Assembly (NCBI GenBank): GCA_958446835.1
Contig: CAUCXT010000008.1
Coordinates: 25,029-89,028 of the forward strand
Origin: an uncultured Eubacterium sp.
Lineage (GTDB): Bacteria > Bacillota > Clostridia > Lachnospirales > Lachnospiraceae
Direction: 5' to 3'
Length of the DNA stretch: 64,000 nucleotides
The notes under the pieces were generated by a model. That model was not told where the DNA came from, did no database searches, and worked only from the letters and a program-made list of their open reading frames with translations. Positions 9,221 to 17,463 of this stretch are shown in pieces. Each line of letters starts with the position of its first letter. Position 1 is the stretch's first letter. The translations under genes were made by a program, and so were the position numbers.

Positions 9221-9225
9221 GTATT

Positions 9226-10533
9226 ATGGAAAGAGTATGCACTGATTGCAGGAAAACATACAGACGATTTCTTGTATGGCTCCTTGCGGCAGGAATAATC
9301 GGGTGTGCCGTCTATTATATATATGCTGTCAAAAATTTAATTCCTGATACAATCAATTTGAATAAGAATTCGGTTGAAAAACTAAATTTTAATGTTCCTT
9401 TTGTGGGAACAGTTGAACAGAAAGATGCCGGAGATGATAGTGAAGCTGTGCAGGCTTATGCGACAAATGTAAAAGCTGTAAATGTCAATCTTCTTGATAC
9501 ATTGAATATAAGCACAGGTGAGAGTGGAAATTATAATCTTAATTTCAGGCTCTTTGGAATCATCAATTTAAAAAATGTTAAACTAAATGTATGTGATGAA
9601 GTTCTTGTCATTCCCTGTGGCATTCCGGTAGGAATCTATATTGAGACAAAGGGCGTTATGGTTGTTGATATCGGAGACATTACTCTTACCGATGGGACAC
9701 TCCGATGCCCTGCCTCAGAGGTGCTGTGGCCGGGAGATTATATAGTAAGCGTGAATGATGCCGGTGTTGCAACCAAGGAGGAGCTTATAAAACAGTTAAA
9801 CCTTCAGGTAGCGGATGGAAGTGAGCATGTTAATATCGGGCTGTACCGCAACGGAAGGTACATGCAGGTGCGCATAACACCTGTGATAGACAAGGATGGC
9901 AAGGCACGAATCGGAACATGGGTTCGTGATGACTGTCAGGGACTTGGAACCCTCACATATATAGATAAGAATGGGCGCTTCGGGGCATTAGGACATGGCA
10001 TCAGCGATATAGATACCGGCAAGCTTGTCTCCTCAGGCGGAGGAAGATTATACTGTGCAAAGATATGGTCGATTGTCAAGGGAAAGGCAGGAATTCCGGG
10101 AGAAGTTGTAGGTTCAATCAATTACAGTCGTGAATATTTTCTAGGAAAAATAGAGAACAACACTGAAATCGGAATCTACGGCACCTGCCATGAGAATATT
10201 TACAAATACATCGACAGCTATGCATTACCTGTGAAATACAAACAGGATGTAAAAAAGGGCAGAGCATATATTAGAAGCTTCATAGACGGTGCAGTTCGCG
10301 ACTACGAAATATATATAACCGGTGCGGATTTATCGAACAATAATGTCAATAAAGGGATTTCCTTTACCGTCACGGACAAGGAACTGTTAGAGCTTACAGG
10401 CGGAATAATTCAGGGAATGAGCGGCAGCCCGATTATTCAGGATGGAGCTGTGATAGGTGCCGTGACACATGTACTTGTCAATGACCCGGCTAAGGGGTAT
10501 GGGATTTTTATCGAGGAAATGTTGGAAAGATAA
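9226..10533 (+). CDS. spoIVB: SpoIVB serine peptidase (S55)
   Basis: SpoIVB is secreted into the intermembrane space of the forespore and triggers sigma-K activation by cutting SpoIVFA. The 435-residue protein has one N-terminal membrane anchor ('FLVWLLAAGIIGCAVYYIYA'), a PDZ domain around 'LWPGDYIVSVNDAGVATKEE', the family 'FGALGHGISDIDTG' with the likely catalytic His, and 'GMSGSPIIQDG' with the catalytic Ser. ATG 9226 has a GGGGG ribosome site. In most clostridia spo0A follows at once; here about 6 kb of other genes intervenes. Confidence 0.92.
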   Translation: MERVCTDCRKTYRRFLVWLLAAGIIGCAVYYIYAVKNLIPDTINLNKNSVEKLNFNVPFVGTVEQKDAGDDSEAVQAYATNVKAVNVNLLDTLNISTGESGNYNLNFRLFGIINLKNVKLNVCDEVLVIPCGIPVGIYIETKGVMVVDIGDITLTDGTLRCPASEVLWPGDYIVSVNDAGVATKEELIKQLNLQVADGSEHVNIGLYRNGRYMQVRITPVIDKDGKARIGTWVRDDCQGLGTLTYIDKNGRFGALGHGISDIDTGKLVSSGGGRLYCAKIWSIVKGKAGIPGEVVGSINYSREYFLGKIENNTEIGIYGTCHENIYKYIDSYALPVKYKQDVKKGRAYIRSFIDGAVRDYEIYITGADLSNNNVNKGISFTVTDKELLELTGGIIQGMSGSPIIQDGAVIGAVTHVLVNDPAKGYGIFIEEMLER

Positions 10534-10694
10534 AATGGTATTAGCAGATAGTTTGAGAGGATGGAGAAATCTGTCCTCTTATGATTGTATGAAGTAATAT
10601 TAAAGTTGATTTTAAGGTGAAAATGAAGTAACATTGAAGATATTCAAAAAATAATTGTTTATGTTGCTTATGACGGAGGAAATTACATAAAAAT

Positions 10695-11351
10695 ATGGAA
10701 AAAGAAAACACCAAACCATCTAAAAAAATATTACTGACCGGTTTCGAGGCATTCAACGGCAGGACACTAAATCCATCTCAGCTTATAGTTGAGAGAATAA
10801 CAGCACCGGAGGGCACACAGCTTATTAAGCGGATTCTTCCGGTTGAGTTTGACCGTACCACCGGAATTTTGGAAGAGATTGTCGAAAAGGAAAGCCCGGA
10901 TATTATTTTGTCGCTTGGACAAGCCGGAAATTCGCCATACATTCATGTTGAACGTGTTGCAATCAATATGGATAGCGGCATGTATTCGGATGGAACGGCA
11001 GTTTTAGCAGATTCAGCCGGAGCAGAAAAGGTAGATAGTGTAATATGCCCGGAAGGAGAAAATGCTTATTTTTCAACCTTGCCTGTATGGGATTTAATAA
11101 GAAAAGTGAATGAAGCTGGCATAGGCTGTAGGGCGTCTTATTCAGCCGGAACCTATGTATGCAATCATGTGATGTACGTCGGTGCGCACCTTGCCTCAAA
11201 ATCAGAGAATATGATTTCAGGCTTTGTTCATGTTCCGTTTTTGCCGGAGCAGCTACAGGGAAAAAAGGAACTGGACAACCGCTATTCCATGGAGCTTGAC
11301 GAGATGGTGAAAGGAATCCAGATTATGATTGATTATCTGGCAGGTATTTAA
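10695..11351 (+). CDS. pcp: Pyroglutamyl-peptidase I (C15)
   Basis: Removes N-terminal pyroglutamate from peptides in the cytosol. The 218-residue length is normal. The family signature region 'GQAGNSPYIHVERVAIN' carries the catalytic Glu, 'SAGTYVCNHVMY' the nucleophilic Cys and 'GFVHVPFLPEQ' the His. The ATG at 10695 is the only reasonable start although GGAGG at about 10675-10680 is rather far away. A small membrane gene follows two bases later. Confidence 0.93.
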   Translation: MEKENTKPSKKILLTGFEAFNGRTLNPSQLIVERITAPEGTQLIKRILPVEFDRTTGILEEIVEKESPDIILSLGQAGNSPYIHVERVAINMDSGMYSDGTAVLADSAGAEKVDSVICPEGENAYFSTLPVWDLIRKVNEAGIGCRASYSAGTYVCNHVMYVGAHLASKSENMISGFVHVPFLPEQLQGKKELDNRYSMELDEMVKGIQIMIDYLAGI

Positions 11352-11353
11352 CA

Positions 11354-11659
11354 ATGATTAACCTTTTAGAAGCAATTATGATATTTTGTTGGGGATTGTC
11401 ATGGCCTATTTCCATTCATAAATCTTATACCTCCAGAACAGCCAAGGGAAAAAGCATTGTGTTTGAAGTCTTTATTCTTATCGGTTATATCTGTGGAATT
11501 ATAAGAAAAAGCCTGCAGGTATCTCAGGGAATAGCTTTGGACTGGATATTTATTCTTGGCTTTGTGTTTTATTTCATCAATATGACTGCAGTAATAATTG
11601 ATATGTGCCTTTGGGTGCGGAATCATCATCTGGACATTATGAGGCAGAAGGACATGTAA
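11354..11659 (+). CDS. Small membrane protein with a PQ-loop-like segment
   Basis: A 101-residue protein with three predicted membrane segments (about 5-20, 33-50 and 63-88). The stretch 'SWPISIHKSYTSRTAKGKSI' resembles the loop of PQ-loop/SemiSWEET half-transporters, but the literal Pro-Gln pair is absent, so that link is only a suggestion. It begins two bases after pcp and is probably translated with it. Function unknown. Confidence 0.7.
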   Translation: MINLLEAIMIFCWGLSWPISIHKSYTSRTAKGKSIVFEVFILIGYICGIIRKSLQVSQGIALDWIFILGFVFYFINMTAVIIDMCLWVRNHHLDIMRQKDM

Positions 11660-11770
11660 ACTTGTTTACTGCCAAAAACATATATTGTCTGCGCAGCGAT
11701 TATCGATTTAGAACTATATGCTGTAGAAGCTGTAAGAAAGCACAATTTTGCTTATGGATGAAGATACATA

Positions 11771-12457
11771 TCATTCGCAAATGACACAAGCCTTGCCATT
11801 TAACCGGATTATATTTTCATCCTGCATCCTTCCCAATTCTCTTGAAAGAGCACTCCTGTTGACGTTTAAAAATTCAGCCAGTGCGGTCTGCGAGAAGGGG
11901 ATTGTTCTCACATTGTTATTATCGGGCTGTATGCTGTAGAGGTATACCATGATTTTATCCCGGAGTGATTTCTGGCTGAGGATTCGCAGTTTAAGGTTTG
12001 TAAAGATGTTCTGGTCAGCCATGCGGCTTGTAAGATTTAACAATAATTGATGATTGAATGTGCATGCATAACAACATCTTTCCTTTGAACACATCAGATA
12101 ATTCAAATCAATAAAAAGAATAATACAGTCAGCTATGGCATCAACCTGAATTGGGCTATAGCTGATTTTTTTTATTGCGAGAGCCTCACCAAAGACATTG
12201 GGAGCTGTGAAATGATTTACATTCAACTTATCAAACTGGTAATTGGTATACGAGACTTCGACTTTTCCTTTGAGTATAATTCCCGCGTACTTAAATGGTT
12301 CACCGTGTCTTACAATAGTTTCCCCTTTTTTGTATGTTTTTGCGAAGCCATTAAGAAAACGTATCATTTCTTCGATTTTTTCAGCAGGGATATCCTTAAA
12401 TAAAGGACATTCTGCAATTGTATCTATATATTCAGTATAAGAAACTTTCTCACTCAT
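11771..12457 (-). CDS. Crp/Fnr family transcriptional regulator
   Basis: A 228-residue regulator: N-terminal cyclic-nucleotide-binding-type beta barrel (about 20-130, including 'YKKGETIVRHGEPFKYAGII') and a C-terminal helix-turn-helix with 'SQTALAEFLNVNRSALSREL'. Cysteines cluster at 'MCSKERCCYAC', which might bind a cofactor. ATG 12457 is chosen because ACGGAGGAG precedes it; a longer in-frame start exists at 12496. It is divergent from hcp, the arrangement seen for HcpR-type nitrosative-stress regulators, so control of hcp is likely. Confidence 0.88.
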   Translation of the reverse strand: MSEKVSYTEYIDTIAECPLFKDIPAEKIEEMIRFLNGFAKTYKKGETIVRHGEPFKYAGIILKGKVEVSYTNYQFDKLNVNHFTAPNVFGEALAIKKISYSPIQVDAIADCIILFIDLNYLMCSKERCCYACTFNHQLLLNLTSRMADQNIFTNLKLRILSQKSLRDKIMVYLYSIQPDNNNVRTIPFSQTALAEFLNVNRSALSRELGRMQDENIIRLNGKACVICE

Positions 12458-12837
12458 AACGCTCCTCCGTAAATACGATAATTCAGATATTCGCAAAAGA
12501 TATATTCACCAGCTGTTTATGACAATAATTATCCTCTATATGGCAGATGGGATATCACTTCAAAATGGTAAAGATTTGTTTTTTTTATATTGTCAACGCG
12601 TGCATAGACAACTTACCGCCATATTCGCACCTGTTTAATATATGATGATTGTATTTTTGATTAAAATTATACTATTAAAATTGTTGCCATGGCAACAGAA
12701 TTTTTGAGCTGTAAACGATAAAATGCATGTGTAATCAAAAAAGAAAGGAAACCACAAGGCAGCATTTTACACAGAAAGAGGAAATTACTACAGGGGACGG
12801 ATGTTCCAAAATAAAATAATAATAAGGAGTTTTAATA
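12458..12837. other. Intergenic region between Crp/Fnr gene and hcp
   Basis: The 380 bases contain no credible gene. They hold a perfect 16-base palindrome (12682-12697), a looser inverted repeat TTGTC/GACAA (12590-12594 with 12607-12611), and a TATACT that could serve as a -10 for hcp at 12668-12673 with no good -35. AAGGAG near 12822 is the hcp ribosome site. Confidence 0.6.
12682..12697. promoter_or_regulatory. Crp/Fnr-type operator upstream of hcp
   Basis: TGTTGCCATGGCAACA is a perfect palindrome with TGTTG-N6-CAACA, the same spacing as the Crp site TGTGA-N6-TCACA. It lies just downstream of a possible -10 (12668-12673) and between hcp and a divergent Crp/Fnr gene, so it is the likely target of that regulator. 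Confidence 0.65.
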
Positions 12838-14376
12838 ATGGATAATAATATGTTTTGTTTTCAGTGTGAACAGACAGCCGGATGCACAGGCTGTACAAAG
12901 AGCGGTGTGTGCGGAAAGATACCGGTGATTGCGAATCTTCAGGACAAGCTTACCGGCGCAATAATAAGACTTGCAGAAAAAAATGAAATGAATAAGGCAA
13001 ATGATGCTATTATCATCAAGTCCCTTTTTACAACTATTACCAATGTTAATTTTCATGAGGAGACAATAACGAAGCTGATTAATGAGGTGCATGAAGCTTC
13101 CGGAAATGACGCAGACTATGATATGAACAGGGTGTGGCATGCGGATGAAGATATCAGGTCATTAAAATCACTCATTCTTTTTGGAATAAGAGGTATCGCA
13201 GCATACGCATACCATGCGCAGGTCTTAGGCTATGAGAATGCTACGGTAAATGCATTCTTCTATGAAGCATTGAGGGCAGTCGGCTCAGATATGGGGATGG
13301 ACGGGCTGCTTTCACTTGTCCTCAAGGTCGGTGAGATTAACCTCACATGTATGGCACTTCTTGACGAAGCCAATACTAAGACCTACGGAAATCCTGTGCC
13401 TACAGAGGTTACACTTACCGTTGAAAAAGGTCCGTTTATTGTGATAACCGGACATGACCTTTATGATTTAAAGCAGCTATTAGAGCAGACAAAGGATAAG
13501 GGAGTCAATGTATATACCCACGGTGAAATGCTCCCGGCGCATGGCTACCCTGAGCTTAAGAAATATTCCCATTTAAAAGGAAATTTCGGAACTGCATGGC
13601 AGAACCAGCAGAAAGAATTCGCAAATCTTCCTGCACCTATCCTTTATACAACCAACTGTCTTATGCCGCCTAAGGCGAGCTATTCAGACCGCGTTTTCAC
13701 AACGGAGGTGGTGTCATATCCTGAAATCATACATGTCGGTGAGGACAAGGATTTTACACCTGTCATCGAAAAGGCACTGGAGCTTGGCGGATTTGCTGAG
13801 GATACAGTGTTTACAGGAATCAATGGCGGAAAGACAGTCATGACCGGTTTTGGAAGAAATACTGTTCTTGAAAATGCAGGCACGATTGTCGAAGCTGTGA
13901 AGGCGGGAGCAATCAGGCATTTCTTCCTTGTTGCAGGCTGCGATGGTGCAAAGCCGGGAAGAAACTATTACACAGAGTTTGTCAAGCAGACCCCGCAGGA
14001 CAGCATTATTCTCACACTTGCATGCGGAAAATACAGATTCAATGACCTTGATCTTGGAAAAATCGGGTCGTTCCCTAGAATCCTAGACATGGGACAGTGC
14101 AATGACGCTTATGGTGCTATTCAGGTTGCGGTCGCACTTGCAGGCGCATTTGAGTGTGGAGTGAATGAGCTTCCTCTTTCCATGGTTCTTTCATGGTATG
14201 AACAGAAAGCGGTATGTATTCTGCTCTCATTGCTTCACCTTGGAATCAAGAACATTTTGCTTGGACCTTCTCTGCCTGCATTCATTTCTCCGAATGTGTT
14301 GAAAGTGCTTGTGGATAATTACAATATAGGGCCAATCTCAACCCCGGAAGAGGATTTAAAGAAGTTATTGGGATAA
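12838..14376 (+). CDS. hcp: Hybrid cluster protein / hydroxylamine reductase
   Basis: Hcp enzymes carry a [4Fe-4S] or [2Fe-2S] cluster plus the hybrid Fe-S-O cluster and act on hydroxylamine or nitric oxide in anaerobes. The 512-residue protein begins with the cluster-binding 'MFCFQCEQTAGCTGCTKSG' and later shows hybrid-cluster segments 'THGEMLPAHGYPELKKY', 'YTTNCLMPPKASY', 'FLVAGCDGAKPGR' and 'LTLACGKYRFNDLDLG'. A ferredoxin gene follows after 25 bases and is its probable electron donor. Regulation by the divergent Crp/Fnr protein is inferred. Confidence 0.95.
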   Translation: MDNNMFCFQCEQTAGCTGCTKSGVCGKIPVIANLQDKLTGAIIRLAEKNEMNKANDAIIIKSLFTTITNVNFHEETITKLINEVHEASGNDADYDMNRVWHADEDIRSLKSLILFGIRGIAAYAYHAQVLGYENATVNAFFYEALRAVGSDMGMDGLLSLVLKVGEINLTCMALLDEANTKTYGNPVPTEVTLTVEKGPFIVITGHDLYDLKQLLEQTKDKGVNVYTHGEMLPAHGYPELKKYSHLKGNFGTAWQNQQKEFANLPAPILYTTNCLMPPKASYSDRVFTTEVVSYPEIIHVGEDKDFTPVIEKALELGGFAEDTVFTGINGGKTVMTGFGRNTVLENAGTIVEAVKAGAIRHFFLVAGCDGAKPGRNYYTEFVKQTPQDSIILTLACGKYRFNDLDLGKIGSFPRILDMGQCNDAYGAIQVAVALAGAFECGVNELPLSMVLSWYEQKAVCILLSLLHLGIKNILLGPSLPAFISPNVLKVLVDNYNIGPISTPEEDLKKLLG

Positions 14377-14401
14377 TAAAAATATAAAAAGAGGTATATG
14401 T

Positions 14402-14587
14402 ATGAAGTATTATGTAAATGAAAATTGTATCGGCTGTGGAATGTGCAACGGAATCTGTCCGGCTGTGTTTGACATGACGGATGATGGCGTTGCAAGGGCA
14501 ATTGATGAAGAGGTAAAAGCTGAGGATGCTGCCGATGCTGAGAACGCCATGAATAACTGCCCGGTGGGAGCTATAGGGCAGAGGTAA
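14402..14587 (+). CDS. Single-cluster [4Fe-4S] ferredoxin
   Basis: A 61-residue ferredoxin with 'CIGCGMCNGICP' (Cys 9, 12, 15, 19) and 'NNCPVGAI' (Cys 52). Cys 9, 12, 15 and 52 can bind one cluster; the second cluster motif is lost, as in Thermotoga-type monocluster ferredoxins. The cysteine that pairs with Cys 19 in that type is missing, so Cys 19 is unpaired. Placed directly after hcp, presumably supplying it with electrons. Confidence 0.92.
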   Translation: MKYYVNENCIGCGMCNGICPAVFDMTDDGVARAIDEEVKAEDAADAENAMNNCPVGAIGQR

Positions 14588-14591
14588 CTTA

Positions 14592-14623
14592 AAAAAAGAA
14601 GGTTGTAATATACCTTCTTTTTT
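14592..14623 (+). terminator. Terminator after hcp-ferredoxin
   Basis: AAAAAAGAAGGT (14592-14603) pairs with ACCTTCTTTTTT (14612-14623), giving a 12-bp stem whose 3' side is T-rich. It closes the hcp-ferredoxin unit. Confidence 0.8.
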
Positions 14624-14689
14624 AGTTGCTGTCTTTACAATCCATTGACAATATTAAAATATATACGTTTGGAAAAATATAATTCCCAA

Positions 14690-14717
14690 TTGACGCTTCC
14701 CCATAACGATGTATAAT
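14690..14717 (+). promoter_or_regulatory. Promoter upstream of GH26 gene
   Basis: TTGACG (14690-14695), 16-base spacer, TATAAT (14712-14717). A second possible promoter, TTGACA (14757-14762) with TATAAG (14779-14784) at 16-base spacing, lies closer to the gene. Confidence 0.65.
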
Positions 14718-14807
14718 AATCATGTCAATTATAATATGTATAACGTGCAGGTAGTATTGACAATAGTAGTTTGTGATATATAAGACGTTACGGAGGAGAC
14801 TGACATT

Positions 14808-15764
14808 ATGCAGAAGCCGGCAAATCCAAATGCAACGGAAGCAGTAAAAAGATTACTGAATTATTTATCGGAAACAGCAGGAAATGCAATCATAACCGGA
14901 CAGCATACACAGACCGCGAGGATGGAGGAGATAGATTATATCAGCAAGGTTACCGGAAAAGAGCCGCTGCTCAGGGGTTTTGAACTGCTGTCCTATTCGC
15001 CCAATATAAATTATGATGACGCCTCAGAGGAATGTCTTACGGAGGTATATGAAAACCGCGGGACGGTTGATATCGCCCTTGACTGGGCGAAGAGAACAGG
15101 TGGTATTGTCACATTGACATTTCACTGGTTTTCACCACTTGGAGGACGTGATAAGAGCTTTTATACGGAGCATACGGATTTTAATGCGGAAAGGGTGCTC
15201 ATACAGGGTACAACGGAAAGAGCTGCATTTTATCACGATATGGATGTGATTGCGAAGGAGCTTGAAAAATTCAGACAGGCAGATATCCCGGTACTGTGGC
15301 GTCCGTTTCATGAAGCACATGGCGGCTGGTTCTGGTGGGGCGCCAAAGGACCGGTTGTTGCTTCAAGATTATACTGTATGATGTATGAATATTATACCAA
15401 CGTGCTGCATCTTGATAACCTTCTGTGGGTATGGAACTGTCCGGTGAAAGAAGCATATCCCGGTGATGACTATGTCGATGTTGTTTCTTTGGATGTTTAT
15501 CTTGGAGATTATGAGAATACGGATTACCTAAAGGAATATGAACAGTTGATTCAAACAACTTCGAAGAATAAACCGGCAGCGCTGGCGGAGATTGGGTACC
15601 TGCCGGATATAGAACTTTTAGAACAATCACGTATCCCGTGGGCATACTATATGACATGGTCTAAGGGCTTTTGTATCGGAGAACGATTTAACAGTGTAAA
15701 GAGCCTGAAGACTATGTATGACAGCGGATACTCAAGATGCGCTAATGACTTTTCAATTAATTAA
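14808..15764 (+). CDS. GH26 beta-mannanase-type glycoside hydrolase, cytosolic
   Basis: A 318-residue single-domain GH26 enzyme hydrolysing beta-1,4-mannosidic (or related) bonds. The acid/base Glu169 lies in 'WRPFHEAHGGWFWWG' and the nucleophile Glu261 in 'ALAEIGYLP'; 'GGIVTLTFHWFSP' is also typical. There is no signal peptide or binding module, so it should act on imported oligosaccharides. GGAGGAG lies before the ATG. Co-directional with the phosphoesterase 26 bases downstream, though no functional tie is obvious. Confidence 0.88.
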   Translation: MQKPANPNATEAVKRLLNYLSETAGNAIITGQHTQTARMEEIDYISKVTGKEPLLRGFELLSYSPNINYDDASEECLTEVYENRGTVDIALDWAKRTGGIVTLTFHWFSPLGGRDKSFYTEHTDFNAERVLIQGTTERAAFYHDMDVIAKELEKFRQADIPVLWRPFHEAHGGWFWWGAKGPVVASRLYCMMYEYYTNVLHLDNLLWVWNCPVKEAYPGDDYVDVVSLDVYLGDYENTDYLKEYEQLIQTTSKNKPAALAEIGYLPDIELLEQSRIPWAYYMTWSKGFCIGERFNSVKSLKTMYDSGYSRCANDFSIN

Positions 15765-15790
15765 AAGAAATTTTGGGAGGAAATATATTT

Positions 15791-16348
15791 ATGAAGCTTA
15801 TGATAGCGTCTGACATTCACGGTTCGGCTTATTACTGTGAAAAAATGGTTGAGGCATATAAAAAGGAGCAGGCAGACAGACTTCTTTTGCTTGGCGATAT
15901 TCTTTATCATGGACCAAGAAATGACCTTCCGCGTGACTATGACCCGAAAAAAGTCATTTTAATGCTCAACCCTATGAAAAACGATATATTATGTGTGAGG
16001 GGCAACTGCGATGGCGAGGTTGACCAGATGGTACTTGATTTCCCGATAATGGCAGAATACAGCATGATTTTCGATGGAGAGATAACGATTTTTGCCACGC
16101 ATGGACATCACTATAATCTCCAGAACATGCCACCGCATAAGGAAGGCGATGTCCTTCTTCATGGACATACACATGTCCCGGCATGTATTTGCGAGAATGG
16201 CATGTGGTATATAAATCCGGGCTCTGTATCAATTCCTAAGGAAAACAGCCCACATAGCTATATGATATATGAAGATGGAAGCTTTATCTGGAAAGATATT
16301 GAAGGGCTGGAATATAAGAAAGTTTCACTTTCGACAAAGTTCGACTAA
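15791..16348 (+). CDS. YfcE-type metallophosphoesterase
   Basis: A 185-residue calcineurin-like phosphoesterase with the metal motifs 'ASDIHGS', 'LLGDILYHG', 'VRGNCDGEVD', 'FATHGH' and 'LHGHTHVP'. E. coli YfcE is a phosphodiesterase on artificial substrates; the natural one is unknown. ATG 15791 is preferred to the upstream start at 15773, since GGGAGG at 15775-15780 precedes it. The last codons contain tandem Spo0A-box sequences belonging to spo0A control. Confidence 0.9.
   Translation: MKLMIASDIHGSAYYCEKMVEAYKKEQADRLLLLGDILYHGPRNDLPRDYDPKKVILMLNPMKNDILCVRGNCDGEVDQMVLDFPIMAEYSMIFDGEITIFATHGHHYNLQNMPPHKEGDVLLHGHTHVPACICENGMWYINPGSVSIPKENSPHSYMIYEDGSFIWKDIEGLEYKKVSLSTKFD
16330..16346 (-). promoter_or_regulatory. 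Tandem Spo0A boxes upstream of spo0A
   Basis: On the minus strand there is a perfect 0A box TGTCGAA (16330-16336) and, ten bases away, AGTCGAA (16340-16346) with one mismatch to TGNCGAA. Ten-base phasing fits dimeric Spo0A binding. They lie about 40 bases upstream of the spo0A -35, inside the end of the phosphoesterase gene, and suggest autoregulation. Confidence 0.55.
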
Positions 16349-16386
16349 ATCAGAATTAAATCTTCACATAATCCTAAAAAAAGCTG

Positions 16387-16415
16387 TTGAACTCTCGGTA
16401 TATGACTATTATAAT
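16387..16415 (+). promoter_or_regulatory. spo0A promoter
   Basis: TTGAAC (16387-16392), 17-base spacer, TATAAT (16410-16415): a near-consensus vegetative sigma-A promoter about 130 bases before the spo0A ATG. Confidence 0.75.
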
Positions 16416-16546
16416 ATTAACTAAGTGTTGCATTGGCAGCATGCGGCTATTGGCAGATGGTGAATTTATTGTCGGCCGGTGCCTGCTTGTTCGGGAAGAT
16501 ATATAGAACAGGCAAAATAAAATTATATATAGGGATGAGAGAAAAC

Positions 16547-17347
16547 ATGGGAAAGCTTAGAATTGTTATTGCAGATGACAATGAACGTATGTTGCAGCTT
16601 CTGGAAGACATCATTAGGACTGATAAGGACATGGAGGTTGTCGGCAAAGCGGAAAACGGCGAAATATGCCTAAGCTTGATACGTGAACAACAACCGGATG
16701 TTGTTCTGCTTGATATTGTTATGCCGAAGCTTGATGGACTCACTGTTATGGAGAAAACACATTCAGATTCACGAATAAAGAAGAAGCCGGCGTTTATCAT
16801 TATAACTGCTATTGGTCAGGAGGGAATTACAGAGGATGCATTCAATCTTGGAGCCAATTATTACATAATGAAACCGTTTGACAATAACACACTCCTTAAT
16901 CGAATAAGGTATGTAAGAAGTAATATGGGACGTCATCCCGCAGCCGGAAACAGCACAAGACTTGCAGCCGATATAAATAATGAGAATCAGAAGGTGAGCA
17001 TAGAAACAGATGTTACCAATATGATTCATGAGGTGGGAATTCCGGCTCATATCAAGGGGTATCAGTATTTGCGCGATTCAATAATAATGGCTATAGAGGA
17101 GTCGGATATTCTTAACAGTATTACCAAGGTTCTTTATCCGACGATAGCCAAGAAATACGATACAACCGCAAGCAGGGTCGAGCGTGCTATCAGACATGCA
17201 ATTGAGGTTGCATGGGAGCGTGGAAGAATGGAGACTATAGAGGAATTGTTCGGATATACGGTAAGTAACGGAAAGGGTAAGCCTACCAATTCAGAGTTTA
17301 TTGCACTTATAGCGGATAAGCTTCGTTTACAGTACAAGGCGAGATAA
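16547..17347 (+). CDS. spo0A: Sporulation master regulator Spo0A
   Basis: Spo0A is the response regulator that starts sporulation when phosphorylated. The 266-residue protein has a receiver domain with 'IVIADDNERM' and the phospho-acceptor Asp56 in 'VVLLDIVMP', a linker around 120-150, and the strongly conserved DNA-binding effector with 'TTASRVERAIRHAIEVAWER'. ATG 16547 is chosen as the family N-terminus; longer in-frame starts lack a ribosome site. It normally follows spoIVB, here about 6 kb away. Sporulation status of the strain cannot be judged from this gene alone. Confidence 0.95.
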   Translation: MGKLRIVIADDNERMLQLLEDIIRTDKDMEVVGKAENGEICLSLIREQQPDVVLLDIVMPKLDGLTVMEKTHSDSRIKKKPAFIIITAIGQEGITEDAFNLGANYYIMKPFDNNTLLNRIRYVRSNMGRHPAAGNSTRLAADINNENQKVSIETDVTNMIHEVGIPAHIKGYQYLRDSIIMAIEESDILNSITKVLYPTIAKKYDTTASRVERAIRHAIEVAWERGRMETIEELFGYTVSNGKGKPTNSEFIALIADKLRLQYKAR

Positions 17348-17385
17348 ACTAATAATAAAAAAATCTTTCATTTTCAATCTTTTTG

Positions 17386-17394
17386 TGTTATAAT
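17386..17394 (+). promoter_or_regulatory. Extended -10 promoter of glgA
   Basis: TGTTATAAT forms an extended -10 (TGn before TATAAT at 17389-17394). The -35 region is weak. It lies about 70 bases before the glgA ATG. Confidence 0.5.
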
Positions 17395-17463
17395 TTATAA
17401 AAATATATCAAGGTTTTTGAAATTTTCAAAAAATTCACTAACATAATATGTGAGGTAGAGTCT

